Assembly: GCA_002238805.1 (NCBI GenBank)
Contig: MPNB01000008.1
Coordinates: 1 to 64,000, forward strand
DNA from: Rhodothermaceae bacterium bin80
Lineage (GTDB): Bacteria; Bacteroidota; Rhodothermia; Rhodothermales; Bin80
Length of the DNA: 64,000 nucleotides
Direction of reading: 5' to 3'
Shown here: piece after piece, positions 9,263 to 16,786 of the stretch
How positions within the stretch are numbered: position 1 is the stretch's first letter
Layout: every line of letters begins with the position of its first letter
Notes under the pieces: model-generated
The model's database searches: none
Told to the model about the DNA's origin: nothing
What the model saw: the letters and a program-made list of their open reading frames with translations, nothing else
Translations under genes and position numbers: made by a program

Positions 9263-11246
9263 GCGCTTCTCGGATGCGACTTTCTGGATCGGGATGCGTG
9301 TCGGGTACGAATGCCTTGCCGGTCACTTTTTCGAACAGCTCAATGTAGCGAGCAGCTACCTGAATGCGGACTTCGTCTGACAAGTCGGGGAGTACTTGCC
9401 CATCTTTGCCTTGAAAACCTCTCTCCATTAACCACTCACGTACAAATTCTTTCGACAGCTGTTGTTGAGGCTCACCCTCTCGGAGAAGATCTTCATATGA
9501 TTCAAGGTAGAAGTAACGCGAAGAATCCGGTGTATGGACTTCGTCAATAAGAACCCATTCGCCATCCGGAGTTTTTCCGAATTCGTACTTCGTATCAACA
9601 AGGATTAGTCCCTGGTCTGCGGCGAGCTCCGTACCCCGTTGAAACAGGGCCAGAGAAACTTGCTCAAGTCGATCGAAAGTATCTGCCTCAATGAGACCCT
9701 GTTCAATAGCGGCTTCCCGGCTGATGTCTTCATCATGACCGACTTGTGCCTTTGTCGTAGGAGTGAGAATTGGTTTGGGCAACCGATCATTTTCGCTCAA
9801 CCCATCAGGTAACGACTTTCCGCATAGCGTACGCTTGCCTGTACGGTATGTCCGCCATGCATGCCCTACCAGATATCCCCGAACTACGAATTCGAGCTTT
9901 CCAGGCTCACATTTCTGCGCAATAGTAACATTGGAATCCGGCACACTCAAAATTTGATTCGGAATGATATCACTGGTTGCCTCAAAAAAATAGGCGGCCA
10001 ATTGATTGAGTACTTGACCTTTGAATGGGATGGTTTGAGGAAGTACGTGATCAAAGGCGGAAATCCGGTCTGTCGTCACCATGATCAGTCGATCCCCCTG
10101 GTCATACGTATCCCGCACTTTTCCTCGGTACTTTTTGCCCAGATCTGAAAACTCAGTTCCGGTCAATGTCTTGTCCAACTGGTTTTGAATTGTTTTGATG
10201 TGCATTCTGTTTGTATTTCGGTTATAGTTGCTAGAACGTCGTACACGTAGGTTCGGTACGATTTTATGGTCTATACCTATTGTGTCTGCGGGATTATTCT
10301 GACGGTAAAGCAAGCGTTCAGCCGCTAAGCGGCCGATATGCTCAATGCTCTGGTCAACACTGCTCAATCCAACGTAGTAGCTGGTCTTAACATCATCATA
10401 TCCGACCAAAGCAATATCCTCTGGCACACGTTTACCTGCGTCTCGAATTGCCTTCCATGCACCAACCGCCTGCACATCACTACTTGCCAAAACCGCTGAT
10501 ATTGCCGGGGTTACCTGCAGGAGTTGCTGCATTGCTTCGAATCCATGTTCCTCACTAAACCCAGCATGCTTGACGTTGGTACCGCTCTGGATGAGGTCAC
10601 TGTCGAATTTGACTCCATACTTTTTGAGTGCTGCCTTGTAGCCTCGAATACGTTGAAGCTGTACATAACCATCTGTGTAGGCACGGATTAGCCCGATACG
10701 CCGATGTCCCCGGAACAACAAGTGTTCTGTGGCTTCCCTTGCCCCAATAGCATTATCCCAGTAGAAGCAGTCAAAGTCTGTATGATGATTGCCTATAAGT
10801 ACAACTGGTGCACTGAACGCTTTCAGCTCTTTGGCCAAAAGAGCCGAGACCGGTATCCCAGCCAAGATTAAGCCGTCTACCTTACCTCCCTTCAATTTAC
10901 TGCGCAAACGTGCCAGCGGATCAGTGCTCCCCAAATCAAAGAGCAACAGATCCCGTTCTTCATCTGCAGCAGTAAAAATTGCTCGAAGACCTTTGAGGAG
11001 CGAATTGTGGAAAGGAGTTGTAATCGTGGGCGTTGCTATTGCAATCAGACTTGACCCTGGTTGGGCTAAGGCCTTGGCTACGCGGTTAGGACGATACTCG
11101 AGTTCGTCAATAACATTAAGAACATGTTCACGAGTATGTTCCGCCACATCAGGAGATTCGTTTAGTACACGAGACACGGTCGAAATCGCTACCCCTGCCT
11201 CATTGGCAACCTCGTAGATTGTGACGTACGGTTTGGGACGTGGCAT
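9249..11246 (-). CDS. purC: LacI-type transcription regulator fused in frame to SAICAR synthetase (PurC)
   Basis: 665 aa in one open frame. Residues 1-~347 are a complete LacI/GalR regulator: helix-turn-helix (VTIYEVANEAGVAISTVSRV), hinge (NRVAKALAQ) and a periplasmic-binding-protein-like effector domain (VDGLILAG, GHRRIGLI, VGYDDV). Residues ~348-665 are a complete SAICAR synthetase: KYRGKVRDTYD, TTDRISAFDHVLP, GKLEFVVRGYLVGHAW, DTKYEFG, DEVHTPDSSRYF. PurC couples CAIR and aspartate using ATP in purine synthesis. No stop separates the parts. Translation could restart at the internal ATG at 10205 (A-rich AATACAAACAGA upstream, no Shine-Dalgarno), giving a 318-aa PurC. LacI-family PurR controls purine genes in enterobacteria, but here the regulator could equally serve the divergent sugar-type ATPase. 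Confidence is high for both domains and moderate that a single polypeptide is made. Confidence 0.85.
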   Translation of the reverse strand: MPRPKPYVTIYEVANEAGVAISTVSRVLNESPDVAEHTREHVLNVIDELEYRPNRVAKALAQPGSSLIAIATPTITTPFHNSLLKGLRAIFTAADEERDLLLFDLGSTDPLARLRSKLKGGKVDGLILAGIPVSALLAKELKAFSAPVVLIGNHHTDFDCFYWDNAIGAREATEHLLFRGHRRIGLIRAYTDGYVQLQRIRGYKAALKKYGVKFDSDLIQSGTNVKHAGFSEEHGFEAMQQLLQVTPAISAVLASSDVQAVGAWKAIRDAGKRVPEDIALVGYDDVKTSYYVGLSSVDQSIEHIGRLAAERLLYRQNNPADTIGIDHKIVPNLRVRRSSNYNRNTNRMHIKTIQNQLDKTLTGTEFSDLGKKYRGKVRDTYDQGDRLIMVTTDRISAFDHVLPQTIPFKGQVLNQLAAYFFEATSDIIPNQILSVPDSNVTIAQKCEPGKLEFVVRGYLVGHAWRTYRTGKRTLCGKSLPDGLSENDRLPKPILTPTTKAQVGHDEDISREAAIEQGLIEADTFDRLEQVSLALFQRGTELAADQGLILVDTKYEFGKTPDGEWVLIDEVHTPDSSRYFYLESYEDLLREGEPQQQLSKEFVREWLMERGFQGKDGQVLPDLSDEVRIQVAARYIELFEKVTGKAFVPDTHPDPESRIREALKSQ

Positions 11247-11282
11247 GTAGGTATCTTAGTCTCAATGCAGTTTGGGACCAGA

Positions 11283-11297
11283 TCGGTAGTGTACCGA
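11283..11297. promoter_or_regulatory. Candidate operator (6-3-6 inverted repeat)
   Basis: TCGGTA-GTG-TACCGA is a perfect inverted repeat in the divergent gap between the LacI-PurC ORF and the ABC ATPase. A second short dyad, CTGCA-A-TGCAG, lies at 11308-11318. Both have odd centres, whereas classical LacI-family operators usually have an even CG centre, so assignment to this regulator is tentative. Confidence 0.35.
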
Positions 11298-11363
11298 GAG
11301 AAGCAATCTGCAATGCAGCGTCTTGTACTATATTTCCAGCACAGCTGTTCTTACATTACCCCG

Positions 11364-12494
11364 ATGGCGAGTGTAACCTTTGATAATGTCAAAAAAATAT
11401 ACAGCAATGGTCACCTTGCTGTTGATAAAGCGAGCTTCACGGTAGCAGACGGTGAGCTCATGGTGCTTGTCGGACCATCCGGTTGCGGCAAGAGCACTAC
11501 GCTACGAATGCTTGCCGGCTTGGAGTCGGTTACGCATGGATTGGTCAGCATTGATGATGTTGTTGTTAATGAGGTCCCACCGAAGGACAGAGATATAGCA
11601 ATGGTATTCCAGAACTACGCTCTCTATCCACATATGACAGTTTTCAACAACATGGCCTTTGGTCTGAAGCTCAGAAAGTATTCCAAGTCTGAAATCAAGA
11701 AGCGGGTAGGGCAGGCCGCCGAAATTCTTGGGATTACCGATATTCTTGATCGAAAGCCTAAACAGCTTTCCGGTGGACAACAACAACGGGTTGCCGTGGG
11801 GCGCGCGATTGTTCGCAAGCCCAAGGTTTTTTTGTTCGACGAGCCACTTTCAAACCTTGACGCGAAGCTGCGTGTCCAAATGCGTACAGAATTGGCACGC
11901 CTGCACCGGGAGCTAAACGCTACAATGGTCTACGTAACACACGATCAAACGGAGGCAATGACGTTAGGGGACCGCATAGTGGTTATGAATGAGGGGACTA
12001 TTCAACAGATAGATGCCCCAGTTACGCTTTACCACCAACCTCAAAACCGGTTTGTTGCTGGATTCATTGGCAGCCCCGCAATGAATTTTATTGATGGCCG
12101 CATGGAAGTAACGGAAGGAAGATGGAGCTTTGTTGCTGAAAAGCGCGATCTGTGTATTGCTATGCCCGCTAGCTTAGAAAAGATCTGTCACGGTCAGTCT
12201 GTTGTGCTTGGGGTTCGACCAGAAAATCTACGTCTGGTTGCTGATACCAGTAATGAAGACAGGAATGGCATAGTTGAAGCCGAGGTCATACTCGAGGAGC
12301 ATTTGGGTGCTGAGTCTCATGTGTACGGAAAGACGGCGTCTACCACGTTGATGGCTCGGGTGAATGGTACTTCGAATTATGGGGTTTCAAGGCAGGTTTG
12401 GTTTCAACCCGACATAGATCGAACCCACCTCTTCGACGCCGAAACAGGTCAATTATTATTGCGCAGAAATAATGAGAAATTGGGAATGGAGTAG
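11364..12494 (+). CDS. Sugar/glycerol-3-phosphate-type ABC transporter ATP-binding protein (MalK/UgpC family)
   Basis: ~376 aa from ATG 11364 (MASVTFDNVKKIYSNG), which matches the family start. An in-frame ATG at 11265 would add 33 unconvincing residues. The ATPase domain shows Walker A GPSGCGKST, Q-loop VFQNYALYPHM, signature LSGGQQQRVAVGRA, Walker B VFLFDEPLSNLDAKLR and the H-loop THDQTEAMTLGDR. A C-terminal TOBE/regulatory region (VVLGVRPENLRLV) follows, as in MalK and UgpC. No permease or binding-protein genes are adjacent, so it may energise importers encoded elsewhere. It is divergent from the LacI-type regulator, a usual arrangement for carbohydrate uptake genes. Confidence 0.88.
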   Translation: MASVTFDNVKKIYSNGHLAVDKASFTVADGELMVLVGPSGCGKSTTLRMLAGLESVTHGLVSIDDVVVNEVPPKDRDIAMVFQNYALYPHMTVFNNMAFGLKLRKYSKSEIKKRVGQAAEILGITDILDRKPKQLSGGQQQRVAVGRAIVRKPKVFLFDEPLSNLDAKLRVQMRTELARLHRELNATMVYVTHDQTEAMTLGDRIVVMNEGTIQQIDAPVTLYHQPQNRFVAGFIGSPAMNFIDGRMEVTEGRWSFVAEKRDLCIAMPASLEKICHGQSVVLGVRPENLRLVADTSNEDRNGIVEAEVILEEHLGAESHVYGKTASTTLMARVNGTSNYGVSRQVWFQPDIDRTHLFDAETGQLLLRRNNEKLGME

Positions 12495-12754
12495 AGTAGG
12501 GCGCTACTATTATGTACGAACGGTCGGCATCTACACTTCATCCGTTTCGTGCAGTGAGCTAAACGAATACGCTCTATCGCGTGATGCGTATGTGTGTGTC
12601 GAGGATTGAGGATTCAGGATTGGAATTTCGCTAGTCCCCGGGCCTGCCGTGTGCCTTAAGTCCCCCGCTGAGCTGAGTTATACCCTAACTTTGTGGTATT
12701 CTGAGGCATGTCCGGGTGTGGGACGTGCTGATTTTGAGGTATTTCTGCACTATA
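12495..12754. other. Gap with a short GAGGATT tandem repeat
   Basis: Between the ABC ATPase and the recombinase 3' end. A 7-bp unit (GAGGATT, GAGGATT, CAGGATT) is repeated at 12601-12621. A weak AGTAG/CTACT hairpin follows the ATPase stop. No gene or clear attachment site was recognised. Confidence 0.35.
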
Positions 12755-13630
12755 TCAGATGTTAAGGTATTTGGAGGAGGAGTCGTTAGGGCGCGCGTGG
12801 GTATACTTGCTGGTAGTTGTGAGGGATCGATGACCCAAAGACTCCTGAACCAAGTGGACAGGGGCCCCATGATCAAGGGCGTGCGATGCGTGTGCATGGC
12901 GCAGCCAGTGTGGTGATACATTTTTATCAAACCCAGCCGCCCTTGCTGCATCCCTAACAATACGCCAAATCTGCTGCCTGGATAGTGGGCCCCCTTTACG
13001 TGATCGGAAAACAGGCTGGTTGGGTTCATTAAGCTCAGACTTAGACTTCAATTCCATCAACTCCTTCCAGACTGACGCAGGGAGCAGCAGCGTACGCATC
13101 TTATTACCCTTACCAAGCAAAGAAATTTGACCCTGCTGGTCTCCTCGTGGAATCAAAGCACCCCAGTATACGCTCGCCAATTCAGACACACGCGCACCGG
13201 ACGCGTAGAAAAGCTTGAGCAATACACGGTTTCGTAGTGTGCGGGCCTGACTCACAATTGCTATTATATCTTCCTCCAACAATATGCGTTCAGCCAATTT
13301 GTCGGGGATGCTCGGTAGTGTAATAGCCGCTCCTACATTAAATTGCAAATAACCGATCTTGTGTCCAAAGCTGAACAAGCTCTTGACTGCCGCCAGTTTT
13401 CGGGCTTGTGTTGCAGGCAAAGCACCTTGTTTTTTTAGGTGATCCGCCCAGTCCCAGAAATGCTGCATCTTGATCTCACTCAGCGGCAAATCTACAAAGT
13501 CTACAAATTGCTCTACGTCACGCGTATAAGCCTCTTGAGAGTGCTGACTTTTTCCTCGCAACCACAAGTTGATAAGATGCAAGTCATCATTTGCTTGGCT
13601 GGAACGCGGAGAATTAATTGGCACAAGCAT
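12755..13630 (-). CDS. Tyrosine recombinase/integrase, XerC/XerD-like
   Basis: 291 aa. The N-terminal SAM-like DNA-binding domain (SQHSQEAYTRDVEQFVDFV) is followed by a catalytic domain with all expected residues: Arg in GARVSEL, Lys in GKGNKMRTLLL, His-x-x-Arg in SPHWLRHAHASHA, His in ESLGHRS, and nucleophilic Tyr in TSKYTHA. Size and domain layout are those of XerC/D and of integrases of small mobile elements. It stands alone, transcribed toward the ABC ATPase, next to an unknown gene and a repeat array, which favours an element-borne enzyme. A chromosomal dimer-resolution role cannot be excluded. Confidence 0.88.
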   Translation of the reverse strand: MLVPINSPRSSQANDDLHLINLWLRGKSQHSQEAYTRDVEQFVDFVDLPLSEIKMQHFWDWADHLKKQGALPATQARKLAAVKSLFSFGHKIGYLQFNVGAAITLPSIPDKLAERILLEEDIIAIVSQARTLRNRVLLKLFYASGARVSELASVYWGALIPRGDQQGQISLLGKGNKMRTLLLPASVWKELMELKSKSELNEPNQPVFRSRKGGPLSRQQIWRIVRDAARAAGFDKNVSPHWLRHAHASHALDHGAPVHLVQESLGHRSLTTTSKYTHARPNDSSSKYLNI

Positions 13631-14069
13631 GAGTAGATCGGAGTCAGCCTGAATGTGACACGTCGCCAGACATAAAGGTGATGCAGATCAATGTGACATG
13701 TCAATAAAAACGTGATGCTTGATTGAGTTATATGGCTTGAGAGCAAAACTACTCAAGTCATAGAAGCTTCGTCTCCTCAAATAGTTCCGGTGATGTGAGA
13801 ACAACCGCGGATATCATTGAAGAAGGTTGCTCTGCGGTGGAACGTTGCTTCTAAATCACACGTAGCATTGATTCCACCGTATTATATTTACTTGAACATT
13901 ATGAAAGAGGTTGTAATTGCGCTCACAATTCTACTTGTGAGCATCCCCTTTTGAAGTAAAGGACTATATTGATACAATCTTGCAAAAGTGTGAGTATACT
14001 CTCCAGAAATTGTACACTATTGAGTTGATGTCCAATGACTCTAGTTCCCGATTCTAAACTCACATCCCA
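13631..14069. other. 439-nt gap with an inverted repeat and a possible 17-codon ORF
   Basis: GCTCACAA-TTCTAC-TTGTGAGC at 13921-13942 is a perfect 8-6-8 inverted repeat. It lies inside a tiny ORF (13901-13954) encoding a hydrophobic 17-residue peptide, MKEVVIALTILLVSIPF, like a truncated signal peptide. The rest shows no recognised gene. The region separates the recombinase from the divergent unknown gene and must hold one or both promoters. Confidence 0.35.
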
Positions 14070-14810
14070 ATGAGAAAGCCACTCAAGCCTATCAAACCAC
14101 TCCTCTCGCAAGCGGAGCAGCTTGTGAACGCCAGTAGGAGGAAAGACTATAAAAGCACTGCGCAACAGAAGAAGAGAGAGGAAGCCAAGCACCAAGCAGA
14201 ATTTGAGGAAATGCTGCGCCAAGCTGGGACAATACTCGTCATGGTTAAGCCTTATTCCATGGTACTCCGTGAAGCGGGGCCTGAAGTGCCAGTACCCGAG
14301 GACATGCCGCGGATTGTGGAGAAGGTCAAAGTGTATATTTCCATTCTCTCCACGCGGAGTCGACTAGGCATTTTTGCAGATCATGATACATTATTGGCAG
14401 ATGCGAAGACAGAAATAGAACGTGTTACAAGGGCCCACGAACTTCTGTGTCAAGCGACAGAAGCCGTAGAGGAGTCTCAAAGAATCGCACTTCGGGCCTT
14501 GCCGGGAAAAACAGGATTCGCTCAGCTCATGGCCGAATGTGGAGGAACAGGGAAAGAATTCTGGCATCCTACTGATGCAAACGAAAAGCTGATCAATGCC
14601 ATACAGGCTATGGACGCCAAGGGCGAGCAAGTCCCAGAGGAACTTCGGCGAGCATGTAATGATTCGACAGAACATATTGGAACATTCTTGCTCGCCCTGA
14701 CCACCTACTATACTACCATCACAGAGGCTTACAGGCATTTAGACGGAGGAGCAGCTCTCGCACAAATCAAAGCACTGTTAGCCATTGCTTCCTATGGCAG
14801 ACCAGATTAA
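14070..14810 (+). CDS. Hypothetical protein, mostly helical, 246 aa
   Basis: Not recognised. The N-terminus is strongly basic (RKPLKPIKPLL, then RRKDYKSTAQQKKREE). The rest is predicted by eye to be alpha-helical, with acidic and Ala/Leu-rich segments. No signal peptide or membrane segment is evident. The open frame is longer than chance and codon use looks like the neighbours', so it is probably a real gene. It lies between the tyrosine recombinase and the 20-bp repeat block, suggesting it belongs to the same acquired island. The basic N-terminus might bind nucleic acid, which is speculation. Confidence 0.6.
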   Translation: MRKPLKPIKPLLSQAEQLVNASRRKDYKSTAQQKKREEAKHQAEFEEMLRQAGTILVMVKPYSMVLREAGPEVPVPEDMPRIVEKVKVYISILSTRSRLGIFADHDTLLADAKTEIERVTRAHELLCQATEAVEESQRIALRALPGKTGFAQLMAECGGTGKEFWHPTDANEKLINAIQAMDAKGEQVPEELRRACNDSTEHIGTFLLALTTYYTTITEAYRHLDGGAALAQIKALLAIASYGRPD

Positions 14811-14970
14811 CCATTGTATCTATTTTCTAAACCAGAAGGACGGACAGGGGATCTGTGATCACACGCATGAACTTTTAGATGGCGGACACCCATCGTGCAC
14901 AAGCAGTAATTGACCATGTCCCAAGTACTCAGAATATAACAATCAAGGGAGGGAGGGAGCATGCAGATCT

Positions 14971-15100
14971 GGTGAGGCGAGTCATGCTCAGGTGAGGCGA
15001 GTCATGCTCAGGTGAGGCGAGTCATGCTCAGGTGAGGCGAGTCATGCTCAGGTGAGGCGAGTCATGCTCAGGTGAGGCGAGTCATGCTCAGGTGAGGCGA
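14971..15100. repeat. Iteron-like tandem repeat, 20-bp unit, 6.5 perfect copies
   Basis: The unit GGTGAGGCGAGTCATGCTCA is repeated without a mismatch: seven copies of the first half (14971, 14991 ... 15091) and six of the second. Each junction contains the small dyad CTCA-GG-TGAG. Copies are contiguous, so it is not a CRISPR. It sits 14 nt beyond the stop of the first DUF1640-like gene. Confidence 0.95.
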
Positions 15101-15114
15101 GGAATCGCTTCGTT

Positions 15115-15444
15115 TTAGCTAGGAAATAAGCGCAACGCGGCGAACAGGATCCCCATGCCACTGAAAAACGTCACAGGCATCCAACGCACAAGTCGAGTTT
15201 CGAGAGAACTTATTTTGGTATGCATGTCGCCGCGCAGGTTACTTTCCATGGCATTCATGTCGCCGCGCAACTCACTTATTTTACCGCGCACAGTTTGGAT
15301 TTGGCTAGTCACGAAATCCTTGGTCGCGAGATCCTGTTGTTGTCTTTCGGCGACATCCGCAAAGACATTTGTAAGGGCCTCAGCTTGTTGGTCATCAAAT
15401 CCTGAACTGGAGAGCTTGTGAGCAATTGCAAGAGTGTTTATCAT
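15115..15444 (-). CDS. DUF1640-like coiled-coil membrane protein, copy 1 (short form)
   Basis: 109 aa. The N-terminal helix segment (FDDQQAEALTNVFADVAERQ) and DLATKDFVTSQIQTVRG match the DUF1640/CCDC90-like pattern. A coiled-coil stretch with one LRGDMNAMESN hendecad, then LRGDMHTKISSLETRLVRW, leads into one C-terminal membrane helix (MPVTFFSGMGILFAALRLF). The function of bacterial members is unknown to me. Upstream are a strong GGAGGT and a 7-codon leader ORF whose TGA overlaps the ATG. This is the last gene of the tandem array in transcription order. Confidence 0.8.
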   Translation of the reverse strand: MINTLAIAHKLSSSGFDDQQAEALTNVFADVAERQQQDLATKDFVTSQIQTVRGKISELRGDMNAMESNLRGDMHTKISSLETRLVRWMPVTFFSGMGILFAALRLFPS

Positions 15445-15521
15445 GGCTTCACAAAAGAAAGCACTTGTTACCTCCGTGCAGGTCTACGTTCGTCCAGAAT
15501 TATTGGTTTCCCGCTTCCTTC

Positions 15522-16079
15522 TTAGCTAGGAAATAAGCGCAACGCGGCGAACAGGATCCCCAGGCCACTGAAAAACGTCACAAGCATCCAACGCACAAGT
15601 CGAGCTTCGAGAGAACTTATTTTGGTATTCATGTCGCCGCGCAACTCACCTATTTCGCCGCGCAGGTTACTTCCCATGGTATTCATGTCGCCGCGCAGGT
15701 TACTTTCCATGGTATTCATGTCGCCGCGCAGGTTACTTCCCATGGTATTCATGTCGCCGCGCAGGTTACTTTCCATGGTATTCATGTCGCCGCGCAACTC
15801 ACTTATGTCGCCGCGCAGGTTACTTTCCATGGTATTCATGTCGCCGCGCAACTCACTTATGTCGCCGCGCAGGTTAATTTCCATGGCATTCATGTCGCCG
15901 CGCAACTCACCTATGTCGCCGCGCACAGTTTGGATTTGGCTAGTCACGAAATCCTTGGTCGCGAGATCCTGTTGTTGTCTTTCGGCGACATCCGCAAAGA
16001 CATTTGTAAGGGCCTCAGCTTGTTGGTCGTCAAATCCTGAACTGGAGAGCCTGTGAGCAATTGCAAGAGTGTTTATCAT
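15522..16079 (-). CDS. DUF1640-like coiled-coil membrane protein, copy 2 (expanded form)
   Basis: 185 aa. The N-terminus and C-terminal membrane helix are almost identical to those of the neighbouring copies. The central coiled coil is expanded: five 11-residue units of the LRGDMNTMESN type after a variant LRGDMNAMEIN, interleaved with 7-residue units of the LRGDISE type. At DNA level these are near-identical 33-bp and 21-bp repeats between about 15630 and 15920. Heptads and hendecads are both compatible with a continuous coiled coil. The upstream spacer resembles those of copies 1 and 3, but the leader start codon is changed from GTG to GTA and one base is inserted. Confidence 0.82.
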   Translation of the reverse strand: MINTLAIAHRLSSSGFDDQQAEALTNVFADVAERQQQDLATKDFVTSQIQTVRGDIGELRGDMNAMEINLRGDISELRGDMNTMESNLRGDISELRGDMNTMESNLRGDMNTMGSNLRGDMNTMESNLRGDMNTMGSNLRGEIGELRGDMNTKISSLEARLVRWMLVTFFSGLGILFAALRLFPS

Positions 16080-16156
16080 GGCTTCACAAACAGAAAGTAC
16101 TTGTTACCTCCGTGCAGTTCTACGTTCGTCCAGAATTATTGGTTTCCCGCTTCCTT

Positions 16157-16540
16157 TTAGCTAGGAAATAAGCGCAACGCGGCGAACAGGATCCCCAGGC
16201 CACTGAAAAACGTCACAAGCATCCAACGCACAAGTCGAGCTTCGAGAGAACTTATTTTGGTATTCATGTCGCCGCGCAACTCACCTATTTCGCCGCGCAG
16301 GTTACTTTCCATGGTATTCATGTCGCCGCGCAGGTTACTTTCCATGGTATTCATGTCGCCGCGCAACTCACTTATTTCGCCGCGCACAGTTTGGATTTGG
16401 CTAGTCACGAAATCCTTGGTCGCGAGATCCTGTTGTTGTCTTTCGGCGACATCCGCAAAGACATTTGTAAGGGCCTCAGCTTGTTGGTCGTCAAATCCTG
16501 AACCGGAGAGCTTGTGAGCAATCGCAAGAGTGTTTATCAT
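16157..16540 (-). CDS. DUF1640-like coiled-coil membrane protein, copy 3 (intermediate form)
   Basis: 127 aa, with the same N-terminus and membrane tail as copies 1 and 2. Two LRGDMNTMESN hendecads and flanking heptads (ISELRGD, IGELRGD) form the coiled coil. The ATG at 16540 overlaps the TGA of a GTG-started leader ORF (16537-16560, MLSFVKP) that has GGAGGT five bases upstream. Spacers upstream of the three copies (about 77 nt each) are nearly identical, so gene plus spacer is the duplicated unit. Confidence 0.82.
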   Translation of the reverse strand: MINTLAIAHKLSGSGFDDQQAEALTNVFADVAERQQQDLATKDFVTSQIQTVRGEISELRGDMNTMESNLRGDMNTMESNLRGEIGELRGDMNTKISSLEARLVRWMLVTFFSGLGILFAALRLFPS

Positions 16541-16560
16541 GGCTTCACAAAAGAAAGCAC
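16537..16560 (-). CDS. Seven-residue leader ORF coupled to the DUF1640-like gene
   Basis: GTG-started MLSFVKP, preceded by GGAGGT (complement of 16566-16571) at 5-nt spacing, a rare strong Shine-Dalgarno in this window. Its TGA overlaps the ATG of the main gene (ATGA). The same arrangement precedes copy 1 (15441-15464). Copy 2 has lost it. Confidence 0.4.
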   Translation of the reverse strand: MLSFVKP

Positions 16561-16579
16561 TTGTTACCTCCGTGCAGTT

Positions 16580-16786
16580 CTACGTTCGTCCAGAATTATT
16601 GGTTTCCCGCTTCCTTTTAGCCAGAATTAAGCATATCACAGTAAGAACGATCCTCGTGCCACCGAAAACCGCCTCAATAATCCAACCCAGGGGGCGGGAG
16701 CATGACTCGGGCAGATTTCCGGGATTACTGGATTCAGGGGCCAGAACACCGACTGCGCTCAACAAAACCGTATTTACCATTCCCAA
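16580..16786 (-). pseudogene. Degenerate fourth DUF1640-like copy (membrane-tail fragment)
   Basis: The C-terminal DNA aligns base by base with the membrane-helix end of copies 1-3: WIIEAVFGGTRIVLTVICLIL here against RWMLVTFFSGLGILFAALRLF. A single-base loss near the normal stop makes the frame run on into the shared spacer (AKRKRETNNSGRT). The N-terminal half shows no similarity to the paralogues. Best read as a diverged, truncated relative rather than a working gene. Confidence 0.5.

Noticed and set aside
11265-11363. N-terminal extension of the MalK/UgpC-type ATPase from ATG 11265
   Set aside because: The extra 33 residues do not resemble the family and would run through the candidate operators. 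ATG 11364 gives the conserved start.
14971-15100. CRISPR array
   Set aside because: The 20-bp units are contiguous with no spacers and no cas genes nearby.
15622-16056. Plus-strand ORF of 144 residues with repeated MVFMSPRRLL units opposite the DUF1640 array
   Set aside because: It is the shadow of 33-bp repeats, whose length is a multiple of three and so keeps all frames open. The minus-strand frames have recognisable domains and conserved starts.
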